A stretch of DNA of 64,000 nucleotides from Pyropia yezoensis (lineage: Eukaryota; Rhodophyta; Bangiophyceae; Bangiales; Bangiaceae), in contig CM020620.1 in assembly GCA_009829735.1 (NCBI GenBank), forward strand, positions 14,877,420-14,941,419, written 5' to 3'. Position 1 is the stretch's first letter, and every line of letters begins with the position of its first letter. Below the pieces are notes generated by a model. It was not told where the DNA came from, made no database searches, and saw nothing but the letters and a program-made list of their open reading frames with translations. This document shows positions 20,345 through 32,800 of this stretch, one piece after another. The translations under genes were made by a program, and so were the position numbers.

Positions 20345-22650
20345 CCAGCGCCCGCTCACGTGGTTCCGCGGGCCTGTCCTTTGCCTAAGGGCCACCCGTC
20401 TTGTCTCTGCCTCTGCATGTGTCTTTTGTATACTTTGTTGGTGTGTTGTGTGTTTGTCTTTTGTATGGGAGTAAGGTGGGGTGGGTGGGGGACGGGTTGG
20501 CTTGGTAGGCGTGCAGCAAGCGCCGCTGGTTTGCACGATAGTGGTGGGCGTTGTCTACTCTCTACACGTATGCTTTGAGCGACGATGTATACGCGTACAA
20601 TGGAGCAAAGCCTCGGGAGCAGTGTTCTGTCGCAGATACCGCACCGCGTGAGCAGGGGCGAATGCGAGGGGCTGTGCCGCCCACAGGGATGTGGTAGGAG
20701 TTTTTGCTGTTGGAGATGACCGCGATCAGGCAGCTGAAGCGAGCCCGTTGGGTCTGCCGGAAGGGTTCCCCCGGATTCCGTGACCAGTCAGAGCCGCTTG
20801 TCTTGAACGTCGTCAGTGTGAGCGGGATTGGCGGTGCGACACGCGCCGGGGGAGGGCAGGGGCTGACCTGCCCGCCCGATGGATAGCGCCGTGTATCTGA
20901 TACTGTACAGCGTAGCAGCCGCGGAGCCGGCGGTAGGCGGGGCAGTGTGGCGGTGGGAGCGACCGGCGGGCGGCGGGTGGCAGGAGGAGCGTGTGGCGAT
21001 GGGTGGAGATGTCTTGGGCATACTGCGCCCTCACCACCACCGCCACCCTCCTCCCCCCCCCCCCCACGTCCCCAGCCCTGACTTGCCTACGGCGGTGGTG
21101 TGATACTAGGGTGCAGCGCGCTCAGACGGGCGGTGTGCCGCTGTGCGCTGGAGCAGCACCACGACTTGGCCGCCCGGGCGGAACGGGTTCGCGGCGCCGT
21201 CGGGACCTCTGACGAGCCCCGATGGCGCCGCGAATGCCGGACGCGCGGCCGCCCCCGAGCGGGGGGCCCCCCGCTTGTACAGATGGTTTACTTGAACGGG
21301 GGGGCGTCTCCCCTGGCGCCATCATGGACGATCCCCTCCCGTCATCTCCTCCCCGCAGACGGACGGCAGCGCGTCTGGGCCGCGCGCCGCGGGGCGCACC
21401 ATGGCAGGCTTGTGGCGGCGCCGCGGATGGGGTGCGCGCCCACCGAATCTGTACCCTGTGACGTGGGGCGTTTCCTCTGGTGCCACCGTCTCCCGACAGA
21501 CGGCCAGGGCCAGCTTTCTCCTCGCCGGCGCGCCACCGCTGCTTGGCCAACGTGCGGCCGGCTGGTCGCCCGGCCGCCCCGCGTCGTCGTCGCCCGCCCC
21601 ATGATGTCGCCCCCGGCCACTCGCATGAGCACACCACTGGTGCACCCCAGTCACGCACAGGCACCGCCGCCCCGTCCACTCCCTGGCCACCAGCCGCTCT
21701 CCTCTACCGTTCGGGCGGCGAGGCCCTCGTGCCGAGGCCTTTCTCGGTGGGGCCCCGCAGCGATGAGGCCGGCGGCGGCTGACGTCCACGATTTAAGTGT
21801 GATATTTACGCCAAGCTCGTCTCTCTCTGCACGCTTGTTGGTAGCGTGCAAAGAAAAAGGAGTATTGTAAACAATTACTGAAACGCCCCAATGAGCTGCC
21901 TCCCATTGGCTCATTGGAGAACCCCGGTTCATGGCGGCGCGACGACAGAGAGATACGGCCGGGGGGCCCACATGCAAGCCCGGCTGCGGCTCCCCTCGCT
22001 CAGCGCGTGCAGAGAGAGATACAAAAAGATACTTTGGGGTCGCACGACAGCGGATGGAGCCCCGCTGTCCGAGTGCTTCTCAGACCGGCCCCCTCCCAGC
22101 AGGTGTTTTCTGAACGGGTTTCGACCCCGCGCTCGGATGACCGCACGAGCGCGGCGCGAGGGGCCAGCTGGCCGTCCCTACCGACGGTGTCGTGCGAGGG
22201 GGGGTGGCGGGGGGGGGGGGGCGAATCTCAGTGTGGCGGCGGCGGGAGAGCGGGTGGGGGCGGCGCCCCGGCGCGCTCGTCGACGCTGTGCCCGCCGCGG
22301 CGTCCACGGCCCGTATTGGAATGGACTTTGGAGGGGCCCCACGTGCAGCCCACGTGCGGCGGCGGCCCACCGCGGGCTTGTGCCGCCGCCTCGCACGTGG
22401 GCCGACCGCGTCGAAGGGCGGTGTTGGGGGGGGGGGCGGGGCAGTCAGAGGGGGCCGACGCACGCGCTGCTGCTTCTGCCGCCCCCCTCCGACCGCAGCC
22501 GCGCTCCCATTTGCACCTACCGCAGCGCCCCCACGGGCAGACATACAGCGGGCCGCGCTGCCACACAGCGCCCGCCGCTCCCCTCGACGCGGCCGCTCGC
22601 GCATTGCGACGGCTCCGCTACGGTGCTGCACCCCCTCCTTCCCCCCCTGC

Positions 22651-22683
<33 letters not shown>

Positions 22684-23202
22684 ATCCCATACCCGTCCTC
22701 CCTGAATCCACCCCCTCGGTCTTCTCCGCCGCCGCGGCCGTCCCTTCCATCCATCCCCCCGCCATCAACCGGAAGCGCTCTTGGTTGACCCCACGCCCTT
22801 CAGCCTGCCCGGCGTCCCCGCGGCGCGGCAGTGCGGCTGCGTCCACGACATTGGCACGGTCTTCTCGACAACGCGTCGCCTTGCCTCCCGTTGGTGGACT
22901 CGTACCCCGGCCTTCCTCTCCCCGCCGCTGGTGTGTGCGGGCGCTGGTCCCCCTCCCCCCCCCCCCCCCGCCCCACGCCGCTGTTCCGCCCAGCCAACGC
23001 GGGATTCTTTCGCATAGCAGCGGCACCCCGCGCCCCCCCCCCCATTGGCATCGGGTTCACCCCGTTGTCATCTACGCTACCCCGCCCCCTTCCTCCGACT
23101 TTCTCCAAACCCTTCCCCCCCCTCCCTCCCCGCACGGCGGAGAGTCGTCATCTCGCCGCCGTCGCCGAGGCCGTGACCGCCGCCACGACGGCGGCCACGG
23201 TC
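20345..23202. other. Region between the bHLH genes
   Basis: Long frames exist here but look like chance frames in GC-rich DNA. A poly-C run of about 30 bases lies at 22652-22683 and shorter ones at 22955-22975. The final 500 bases are pyrimidine-rich and are probably leader of the downstream gene. Confidence 0.4.
22652..22683. repeat. Poly-C homopolymer tract
   Basis: About 30 consecutive C, one of several such tracts in the window (others near 50935-50960, 54303-54330, 54380-54407 and 63000-63026). The length in the assembly may be unreliable. Confidence 0.8.
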
Positions 23203-23263
23203 ATGAGCCTCAGGTCGGTGACGCCGGCGAATGTAACCGCCGGCGGGGTGGGTGGTGGGGGTG

Positions 23264-23301
<38 letters not shown>

Positions 23302-25467
23302 GGCATCGGCGGCGGCGGTGTCGGCAGCGGTGGCGGTAGCGGCATTGGCGGCGGCAGCAGCGTCGGAGGTGGCGGCAGCGGCGTTGGAGGTGGTGGTAGC
23401 GGCGGCGGTGGCAGCAGCGGCGGCGGCGGCCGCGGCGGCAGCAGCAGCGGCGGCGGCGGCGGCGGCGGCGGCGGCAGTGCCATGGAGGAATTGAATGGCG
23501 CCGCGGCAGGAGGGGCGGCTGCGGCCCCGCGCCCGTCAGCGGCGCGGCGCGGCGTACCGTCCTTGGCGGTGCGGGCGCTGGCGGCGGCGGCCAGTGGCCG
23601 AGCGGCGTGTGGTGGACTGACACCCGCGGTGGGGGGGTCCCCCCCTGTGGTTGCCAACCTTGTGGCGTCGAGCCGGTCGGTGCCAGGAGGGACGCGGGGG
23701 GACACCCCGGGGGGGAGCGCCTTCATTGCCGCCGCCGGTCGGCGGGGCGCGGCCGCCGCCGTAGACGCTAACGGCGGTGGCGTCGGCTATGGGCGCGGGG
23801 GCGGTCGCCGTGGTGGGGGCGGCGGTGGGGACGGCGGTCGTGGTGGTGGCGGTGACGGCAATCGCGGAGGCAGTGGTGGCGGCGGTGGCGGCAGCGTCGG
23901 CGGCGGCGGCGTCGGCGTCGGTGGTGGTGGTGGCAGCGTCGCCACTGCGCCAGCGTCCGTCCGCGCGGGCGCGCGAAAGACAGAGGGCGTGGCGAGCGCG
24001 CCAACGTCTGTCCACCCGAGCGCCAGCCGCCGGACGACTGGCTCTGCGGGCACCACGTCCACGCCGTCGGGGTCACGGTGCCAGAAGCAGCGGCACAAGG
24101 AGGTGGAGCAGCTCCGCCGCCATCGCCTGCGCGCGTCGGTCGAGGCGCTGGCCAGCTCCCTCCCCGCCCCCGCCGACGGGAGCCGCCGCAACATGGAGGC
24201 GGTCGTCACCGACGCGGTGGCCTACATGGGCAAGCTCCGCCGCCGGGAGCGGGGCGTCGCCGCCGCCGGGCGGGCGACCGCAGAGCGCGCCGCGGCGGCC
24301 GAGGCAGAGGTGGCGCGCCTGCGCATCGCGCTGACGGCGGCAGAGGAGGGCAAGGGCACCGCCACCGCCGCCGCCGCTGCGGCGGCGGCGGCCGCCGCCA
24401 CGGCCGCGGCGGGGGGGGGGTGGGCCGCCATGGCCGCCGCAGTTGCTCGGGGCGCCGCCGCCCCGCCGCCGCTGCCGCCATCATCCATGGCAGACGTTGT
24501 GGGCGTGGGAGGGGGGGCCCCGCCGAGCGGCAGCAGCGCCGGCGGTAGCAGCGCCGGTGGCGCGCCTGGCACGGCCGGTGGGGGCGCTGCGGGGGCTGCC
24601 GTCACCGCGGCGGGCACCCCCACGGGGCTGGTGACGAATGGGGGTGGCGGCGGGGGGCCACACCCCCCGCTGGGGGTCCCCCCCCAGCCCCCCATGGGCG
24701 GCATGGGCGTCGTGTGGTCCCACACGGCGGCGGCGCCGCCGCCCCCGCCCATGGCGCCGTCGGGGCTGCTGCTACTTGGCTATGGTGGCGTAGGCTGGCC
24801 AATGCCGCTGCCCACACCACCACACGGCCATGGCCCACCGGCGGGGGTGGCGCCACCAATGGGCCACCTCCCCCACTCTGGTCATCACGGCCACCACCCG
24901 GGTCTTCCGGGGGCGCCCGCCACGGCGCCGGGTGGCATGATGCCCGTCCACCCGGGCTTGTGGCCTTACCACTGGGTGCCATCGCCGTGGGGGAGCGCCC
25001 CTATCGCCCCTGGCTTTCTCGGCGTCCCCGGCGTCCCCGGCGTCGCTGACAGCGGCGGGGGTGGCGGCGGCGGCGTCGGCGGCGGGGACCACGTGGCTGC
25101 GGTGAGCGCGAGTGGCGGCATGGTAGCCCCCTCCCCTGCACCACCACCCGTGGTGTCCTCCCCGTGGGGTGGCTTCCCGGTGGGCATGCCGGCCGCCTAC
25201 GCCATGGCCATGGCGCCGCCTCCCCACCCCTCCGCCGATGGGCCGCCGGGCCTGTCACGTCCGCCGCCGCCGCCGGCACCCCCTCCGCCGCCGCCGCCGT
25301 CTCCGCCGCCCCCGCCGCCACCCACACCGGGGGGAGCCACCGCCGCTCTCCTGCCGTCGGCCGGCACCGACGCGAATGGAGCTGGCGGCGGCGCGGCGCG
25401 GCCGCCGGGAAGCGGTCTCCTCGGGGGGGTGGGGAAAGACCCCGCCGGGCTGTCGGGGCGGGACTAG
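23203..25467 (+). CDS. bHLH transcription factor (second of a pair)
   Basis: From the ATG at 23203 this is a 754-residue protein. An N-terminal Gly/Ser tract of about 90 residues, a second Gly/Arg tract (about 190-250), then the bHLH domain: CQKQRHKEVEQLRRHRLRAS with His298, Glu302 and Arg306 in the H-E-R pattern, helix 1, a loop, and helix 2 (MEAVVTDAVAYMGKLRRRER). An Ala-rich zipper-like helix follows. The C-terminal half is Pro/Gly-rich with a LGYGGVGWPMPLPTPP block and WPYHWVPSPW, and a poly-Pro run. The basic region is nearly identical to that of the gene at 18944, so the two are paralogs. The frame is open to 22831; an alternative start with strong context is the ATG at 23482. It is expected to bind E-box-like DNA in the nucleus. 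Confidence 0.8.
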
Positions 25468-27308
25468 AGGAGGGGCGGACGGTGGGGGTGGGGTGGGGGT
25501 GAGCATGAGGTGGGGGTTGCGGGGGCGCAGGCGTCGGCGTCCAAGGCGGGGGGCGCCCCCCTCCCCCCCTAGACCATTGTTTCTATTTCCGTACTTGCTC
25601 TTTTTTTTTTTCGTCTCGATTGGGTGGTGGGTGTGCGTGCGTGTGTGTCTTGTGCGCGTGGGTGCGAGGGAGTATGGGGTGTGTATGGGTGTCCGTGGGT
25701 CGGCGTGGCTGCCAAGCCGAGCAGCTCAATGTTTTGTGGGCGTGTGGGTGTTTTGTGGGTGGGCCTCATCCTGTATGTATGTACGAGTATCGCGGGAGGT
25801 GTACCAATGTCCATTTCCGTTTGCCCGCGCGCCTGCCGCTGCCCGCGTGACCCCCGTCGCCTGCCCTTGCCCACCCGGCGGGCGCGGCCGACGTGCCCGT
25901 GGCCGGCGGGCACGACCGCGTAGCGCCACGGGCGGTGGGCGCGGCGCACCACCACCGCCGCCGCCGCCGCCCACCAGCGGGGGGGGTCACCGTACCCGCC
26001 GCGAGTGGGGCTGCCCGCCTGGCCCGCCGCGCGGGCGCCAGACATCGCCGCGGACCGCGCCCCCGCCCGGCCGCAAGAGTCCCCCTGGCTGTCGTTCCTG
26101 ACCAAGTCCCCCTGCCCGTGGGCCACCGTCTGCGAGCTCTCTGCACATTGGTGCCCACCTCTCTGGCGGCGGGGCGCCCCCCCTCCATCCCATACGTTTG
26201 CATGGAAATTACTCGAGTATTGGCGTCCAGTACTCATGGGATCCTTTCTCGGCTGGTGACACGCGGAGTTCGACAACTCAAGCGTAGCACGACCCTGTCG
26301 ACTCGGATTCTGATGTGTTTTCGCTCCTCGAACCGACGCCTCCCAGGCGCACCCGCCACTGTGAATACGCTGGCAGGGGGGGGCACCTACTGAGCCGCAC
26401 CCTCGTGCCACGCGACGGGGCGAGACGGGGAACCCGACAAGCGATCGGGTATTGGACGTTGGACCTGACCCCTAACAAGATTGTGGAGGTTACGACGTTT
26501 GGGATTGGCTAACCTTCGACGGGGTGGGGCCAAACGTCGACAATGTTTTGTCAAACCTCGGCGGTGGTCGACTTGTTTTATTGATTGTGTCGGACCAGAT
26601 TGGTTCGATTGTGTGTTTCACTAGACCGTGATTGGTCGGGTTTATGCATTGTTGTTGCTTGTGTGGAAGGGGGCGATGGGCGGGTTATCTTCCACTTCCG
26701 TGGGCACGCGGTAGTGTGGGGGAGGGGGGCATGATTTGCGTCTGTGGGCGTGCCGGGTGCGCCCGCCGCAGCATGCTGCGTCCACGCGTGCGGCAGGGGG
26801 GGGTATAAGAGCGCCCGGCCGTGCACCTGAGTGCCGGGCGCCCTTGGACCGGCAGACTTGACATTGGAACTCGCCATCCCACGTCGGGGTGTCGGGTCGT
26901 CCGTGTCTGTCTCGTGGGGTATACTGCGTTTTTCTCCACATGCTCGCCGATACTCACAGCCACAACAACCCCGGATGCGTCGCCGAGGTCCCACGGGCCC
27001 TCGGGGCGGTCCCCAGGGTGGGGCGGGTGAGGGCACTAGACTGCCGCCAAATCCTCTGGTGAGCTTGTATTCGACCTGCAGACTGTCACACCTCCGAGGA
27101 CCAGAAAAACGACATGAGGATAACGTCCCCAGATCCGAAACGTCCTATGACACTTCGGGGCGACAAAATGTATTTAAGAGTCACCTCTCTGTGCGCTAAC
27201 CGACAAGACGTTGTCCCGGAAAGGTATCTGGCAGGTTTTTCCCAGGACGTCGGATGAACTCTGAGCTGAACGTGGCAGCCACGTGTGTGTAGTGCGCGTG
27301 CTCCCATG
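25468..27308. other. Intergenic region upstream of the chromovirus
   Basis: A T-rich stretch (about 25573-25615) follows the bHLH stop and may be the 3' processing region. GT-rich low-complexity sequence follows to about 25800. No gene is recognised up to the retrotransposon. Confidence 0.4.
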
Positions 27309-27313
27309 TCGTC
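27309..27313. repeat. Target-site duplication, left copy (TCGTC)
   Basis: The five bases TCGTC directly precede the 5' LTR and recur directly after the 3' LTR at 36972-36976, as expected for Ty3 integrase. Confidence 0.9.
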
Positions 27314-27887
27314 TGTAGCATCCCTGGCCCCGACTTGGCGCCGACCCGGGACTGCAACCAGAGGGCACCAGGTGCCAGAACACGCCCGCCGTGTGGCGAT
27401 GGTTGGCGGCCGTGGCCCGTGCCCGGCACTGGGATGCGGTGGACTACGCTATCCACACGCGAGAGAGGGATTTCTGATGTGTTTTTGCATATTTGTGAGG
27501 GACTTGATTTGAGAGAATTTGAGTGTGAGATTAGTGAGTGGGAATAGAATTAGTAGTGATAGTGGCCCCCGACCTGACGAGGTTAGACTCGGGTCGGGGC
27601 CACTCGGGGTTATGGGGGGGGGCTACCGGGCCAACGTGCCGGGGTTCCCCCAGATGCACGTTAAGAGGGACAGCGAGGCGCCCTCGGCCCGCGCCCTCAG
27701 GGAAAAAGACAACTGCGCGTTTGCTTTCCTCTTCCCCGTGTGCACTACCGTGCGTATCTGTTTGCCCTGCAAGCAGGCACGTGAGGCAACAGGCATACCA
27801 TTCTCGTAGTTCCCCTTTCTGCGTTACCTGTCCCTTTCCCCCGAGGGATATTGACACGTGTCTGAGAGGATCGAGTTTTATACCACA
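27314..27887 (+). repeat. 5' LTR of the chromovirus
   Basis: 574 bases, beginning TGTAGCATCC and ending TATACCACA (TG...CA ends). It matches the 3' LTR at 36398-36971 with no difference that I noticed. Confidence 0.95.
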
Positions 27888-27891
27888 TATT

Positions 27892-27909
27892 TGGTGGAGC
27901 AGCAGGGGA
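27892..27909 (+). promoter_or_regulatory. Candidate primer-binding site
   Basis: TGGTGGAGCAGCAGGGG begins four bases after the 5' LTR. Its TGG start fits the CCA end of a tRNA. The tRNA species is not identified. Confidence 0.5.
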
Positions 27910-28100
27910 TTGATTGGAGTGTTTGAGAAGAGACATTTGGGAGCAGCGGTTGCGTTGTTCCTATTCTGTCTTTTTCTGTGGTTTGGGAATTATTTGCACC
28001 CGTTCACGGGAACCCCATTCCTGGCTCTCCAACCCCTCTCTTGTGGTCTTGCGATCTTTGGACACGCAGGTAACTGGACTGTGGCTGTCAAGAGACCAAC

Positions 28101-29861
28101 ATGGCTACCCTCCCTGGCACGACGGTGCCCGAAGGGGTAGACCCCGCGTCCCTTGACGCATCCCTGGTCACCGCGGGGGACGGTGCCCAACCCGGCGTTC
28201 TCCCTACGGGTGAAGCAGACCTGGGCGGGACATCCGGTAGTGGACTGGAGTCTACAGGCGGCCAAGTACCCCCTGCTCCCGTTCCTCCGGCTGTTCCTCC
28301 TGTGGGAGCCACCCCGGGGTCAACGGCGTTTGAGTCCGCTCGCAGCAGACGTCTCCCTCCTGTCGGTCCTACTCTTCAACCTCCAGGGATAGCCCCTGGT
28401 GTGTTTACTCCTGGACCCACACATGGCAGCTGGGTGTATACACCTCTTCCTGTGGGCACTAGCAGTGCCAGAGGCACCGCTATGACTGGTTCTACGGGTC
28501 TTCCTGAGACTTCAACTCCTGGGACCGGCCAAGCTTTTCCTCCCCTTGCGTCCTATGGGGCGGGGAGCTCCAAGACCGGTGACCGGAGCAGCCGTAGGCG
28601 TCGGCGTCGTCGCCGCCGCTCTAGCACCAGCGAGACCAGTTCCTCCAGCTCTGAGGAGGGATATGACTGGGATGCATCTCCCGGTCCTACCCGGCGCAGG
28701 CTAGTCGAGTTCGACTTCCCTGCCCACCAAGTGGGAGATGCCACCCTGAACAAGGTCACGTATTGGGGTAACTACCGGCTGGAGAACCAAGACCAAGGTT
28801 ACACCCGGAAGATGGCCAAGAAGATGGCATCCCTGAACCGGCGAATGCAGCCGAGCTTTGGGGGACATCCTAAGTTTTCCGGGAAGAGACCGGCGCTTAT
28901 CTTTGCCTTCCTGCGCCGGTTTGTCAAGGCATGCAATGACAACGATGTGTCCGAGGGCAAGGCTCTCTATCTCCTGGTTAACTTCATGACCGGAGAAGCG
29001 GAACAGCGGTTTGCACAGGTTCTACCAGACTCTGCCGGGCACATTGTTGGACGTACCGTCGCGAGTTATCCGGAGGCGGTCAACTGGCTCCTGTCCAACT
29101 ACGCAGACGCGGACTCCCTGCGTAAGGCAGTCGGTAGGCTGAACCGGGCAACCATGGAGAGACAAGAGACTCCAGAGGCGTTCGCCCGTCGTGTCCGGGA
29201 GATGAGCGATGCTTGTGGCAACGTTTACCCTGAGGACAGGCTCAAGATGATCTTCTCGGAGGGGCTTCCTGAATATCTTCAAGTGGATGCGGAGAACTAC
29301 AACCAGGAACATCAAGAACATACCTTCCAGCAGTTGATGGCCTACACCCAGGGCAAGCACCGGCAAGCCAAGGCCCTCCAGGCTCCTATGGTATCAACCC
29401 CCAAGCCGTTGTCGCGAGTTCGTCCCGGACCCGACAAGTATAAGGGAGGTGATAACCCTGTACCGGTACTCGCAGTTGGCGAGGCCTCACCCATGGAGTC
29501 AAGGGACAAGTGGGGCGGCTTCGTTTCTAAGGAGCAACCTTCCCTGGTCGCCCCCAAGCAGATCAGGAACCAGCGGTTCCGGTCTTGCTGGCTGTGCCAG
29601 AAAGAGGATCATATGTCCTACCAGTGCCCGACCATTCCCGAGGATCTCCAGGAGAAACTCAAGCGTCAAGGACTGGTGTTTGCAAAGGCGGTCAACTGGG
29701 CTGACCGGCGGGCACCCTCCAAGATGGACAAGGCACAGGTACATGCCATCCGAGTGGCAACCTTACAGAGCATCACGGAGGCTCTGGCAAGGGAAGCTCC
29801 TACGGACTTTGACCTGGAGACCGAAACCTCTAAGGACTCCTCGGAGCCGGGAAACGAGTAG
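28101..29861 (+). CDS. gag: Gag polyprotein of the chromovirus
   Basis: The 586-residue Gag has a Pro/Thr/Gly-rich N-terminal third, an arginine run with flanking serines (about residues 160-175), the retrotransposon Gag domain (about 255-430, including FLRRFVKACNDNDVSEGKAL and FARRVREMSDACGNVYPED), and one zinc knuckle with Cys496, Cys499, His504 and Cys509 in C-x2-C-x4-H-x4-C spacing. It should form the virus-like particle and package RNA. The ATG at 28101 follows a 213-base leader. The reading ends at TAG 29859, and the last codons contain the -1 frameshift heptamer that leads into pol. Confidence 0.93.
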   Translation: MATLPGTTVPEGVDPASLDASLVTAGDGAQPGVLPTGEADLGGTSGSGLESTGGQVPPAPVPPAVPPVGATPGSTAFESARSRRLPPVGPTLQPPGIAPGVFTPGPTHGSWVYTPLPVGTSSARGTAMTGSTGLPETSTPGTGQAFPPLASYGAGSSKTGDRSSRRRRRRRRRSSTSETSSSSSEEGYDWDASPGPTRRRLVEFDFPAHQVGDATLNKVTYWGNYRLENQDQGYTRKMAKKMASLNRRMQPSFGGHPKFSGKRPALIFAFLRRFVKACNDNDVSEGKALYLLVNFMTGEAEQRFAQVLPDSAGHIVGRTVASYPEAVNWLLSNYADADSLRKAVGRLNRATMERQETPEAFARRVREMSDACGNVYPEDRLKMIFSEGLPEYLQVDAENYNQEHQEHTFQQLMAYTQGKHRQAKALQAPMVSTPKPLSRVRPGPDKYKGGDNPVPVLAVGEASPMESRDKWGGFVSKEQPSLVAPKQIRNQRFRSCWLCQKEDHMSYQCPTIPEDLQEKLKRQGLVFAKAVNWADRRAPSKMDKAQVHAIRVATLQSITEALAREAPTDFDLETETSKDSSEPGNE

Positions 29862-32800
29862 GGCAGGCGCTCTCCCCAAGTGTCTTCCCGAATCTCCAAC
29901 GGCAGGGTACTTCTACCTGTTCTCTCCTTGCGTGCCGGGAGAAAGGACGGCAGTTACCTGCTCAACCGGTAGCCGCCTGGACACCCTGTTTGTTCAAGGG
30001 GACCTTGCTCGTCCTGCGTAAGGAAAACCTCAAGATTAATGCTCGTATGCGTGTGGGGGATAGCCTCCCCCAAGCTGTTACGCCGGTGGTCGACACGGGA
30101 GCCGGACCAAGCGTCATCACTGAGAACCTGTTACCTCCGGGCTGGCGTCGACATGCCTGGAGAGCGCCTACCAAGACCCGGATTGTAGACGCATCAGGTC
30201 AAACCCTACGACCGCTTGGCCGTCTTCCCGTCGCCATCTATGTCAACAATGAACCAATGCTTTTTCCCTTTCTAGTAGTCAAGACCTTATCAGTCCCCCT
30301 CATCCTAGGCTGGGACTTCCAGAAGCAGCATGTCAAGAGCATCCTACCCGGAGAAGGAAAGGTGCAGTTCAACCATGGGGTTGTGTCACCAGTGCTGGAG
30401 CACCTGGACACCAAGGTTCGTGTGGCCAAGAACCAGAAGGAACGCATCCCACCCTCTACCTTGACCCTCATCAAACCGGTGCTCCTACCTCCTCGCTCGG
30501 AGACCAAGGTTCAAGTCACGACCCGGACTGCAGGTCAATGCCTGATCTACGGACGCAAGGAATTTCTGGCGAAACACCGATTATACCTAGCCCACGGACA
30601 CCACAAGAAGGTGGAGAGGCACACCCCGTTCTCGGTGCTGATCGTCAACGTGAGCCGGAAGCCAATAACCCTCGCCAAGGGCACTCGAGTTGGTACAGCA
30701 GAGCCTTACCGGGGGTCCGCCCGCGCTATGAGCAAGGAAGACCTCTTCAACCTGCAACAAGAGCTGGCATCCAACTTGACGGCCTTAGACGTATCTCCGG
30801 AACAAGAGCAGGCTGGCCGTACTACTCCGAAGCCGGAACAAGCACCGCCCGGGATGCCGAAGGTCAACCAAGAAAACGTCCCTCCCGACTTGAAGGAGGC
30901 ACTGGAGAAGCTTCTCCAGGAATATCGGCACCTGTGGTCTGGAGAGCTGGGCAAGATGGACGCCACCCTACACCGGATTCAACTCAAGCCAGATGCCAAA
31001 CCAGTGCACATGCACCCATACCGGGCTGGACCTCATCGCCGGGATGAGATTGAGAAGCAGGTTAACAAGATGCTCAAGATGGATGTTATCGAGCCGTCTG
31101 ATGGCGAGTGGGCTTTCCCGGTGGTAGTCGTCCCGAAACCTGGCGGTCACTTCCGTTTCTGCGTTGACTACAGACGCCTGAACGAGATGACAGTCAAGGA
31201 TGTATACCCGATACCCCGGATGGATGATTGCCTCGACTTTCTTGGTGATGCCACCCTCTTCTCGACGCTGGATTGTAATGCCGGTTACTGGCAGATCCCT
31301 CTGGCTGACGAGGACAAGGACAAGACTACCTTCACGTGCCACATGGGACTGTTCCGGTGCAAGCGTCTCCCTTTTGGTCTCACTAATGCTCCGGCAACCT
31401 TCCAGAGAGCCATCGACATCATCCTGTCGGGGCTAAGGTGGAGAACATGTTTGGTCTACCTGGACGACATCATTGTTTTCTCCAAGACCCCAGCGGAACA
31501 CCTGGAGCACCTTCGAGAGGTCCTGGCCCTCCTGTCCAAGGCTGGAGTTACCCTCAAGGCCGAGAAGTGCCACCTGTTTGAGACTGAGGTGGAGTACCTG
31601 GGGCACGTGCTGAGTCCGGGGGAGCTCCGAGTCAATGAGAAGAACATCAAGGCCCTCCGGCATGCACGGCAACCTAAAACCCAGACGGAACTCAAGAGCT
31701 TCCTGGGTATGTGCAACGTCTACCGCCGGTTCGTACGGGACTACGCTCTGATTGCCCGGCCCTTGACCAAGCTTACTAGCAAGAAGCTTCCAGCACAACT
31801 CCCGGTGTTCGATGAGAAGCAGACAGCAGCCTTCGAAGAGCTCAAGAAGCGCCTGACCACCACTCCAGTACTGGCGTTACCCAAGCGGGAGGGTCAGTTT
31901 GTTCTGGAGACTGACGCCTGTGGCGTCCAGGTGGGGTGCTCACTACTCCAGCAACAACCTGATGGGCACTTCCTCCCGATAGGCTACTACAGTCGCGTCT
32001 TGACTCCAGCCGAGAAGAACTATTCCACGACCGAGCGCGAGTGCTTGGCGGTCGTCTGGGCTTGCTTCCTGTTACGTCCATATCTTGAAGGACAAGAGTT
32101 CCTCATCCGGACGGACCACGCCAGTCTAAGGTGGCTGCTATGCATGGACAGCAGTCAAGGAAGGGTCGCCCGGTGGCGCCTACGCCTTTCGGAGTTCAAG
32201 TACAAGGTGTGCACCAGAGCAGGGAGGGAGCACCACTGTGCCGACACCATGTCCAGGCTGGAGACTCCTGCAGCCGATACCGGTCCTATCCCGGAGGAAA
32301 TACCTTGCTTCATCCTCCCGAATGTCGGACGTGGCTGGCACGCTCCCCTGTACGAGACACCTGACGCTCATCAACCGGTAACCATTCACCGGATGCTGGA
32401 GGCACAATTGACGGACCCTCAATGCTTGGAGCTTCGCCACCAAATGGACCTGAACCGGAACAGTCGCTTCTCCGAGTCTACAGACGGACTCCTGGTACGG
32501 GTGTCACCCTTCGATGGGGCAACTCAAGTCTACGTACCCCGGAGCCTACGGACTGACATCCTACGCCTGGAGCACTCGTCTCCCCAGGCCGGACATCCTG
32601 GTATCAATCGGATGTATGCTTCCATGAGACGACATTATTACTGGGAAACCATGGCCAGTGACGTCCATAAGTGCCTGGAGGCTTGTATTTCTTGTGCAAG
32701 GAACCGGTTGTCCCAGAGGAGGAAGACTTCTAAGCTACGCCTATTCCCTGCGGCGGAGCCCTTTGCAAGCTTAAGCATGGACATCCTGGGGCCCCTACCT

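Noticed and set aside
21891-23339. 482-codon plus-strand frame before the second bHLH gene
   Set aside because: Composition is Arg/Pro/Ala-rich and crosses a poly-C run; it is most likely leader sequence in another frame.
27332-27350. TGGCGCCGACCCGGGACTGC, similar to a tRNA-Lys primer site
   Set aside because: It lies near the start of both LTRs, not after the 5' LTR, so it cannot be the primer-binding site.
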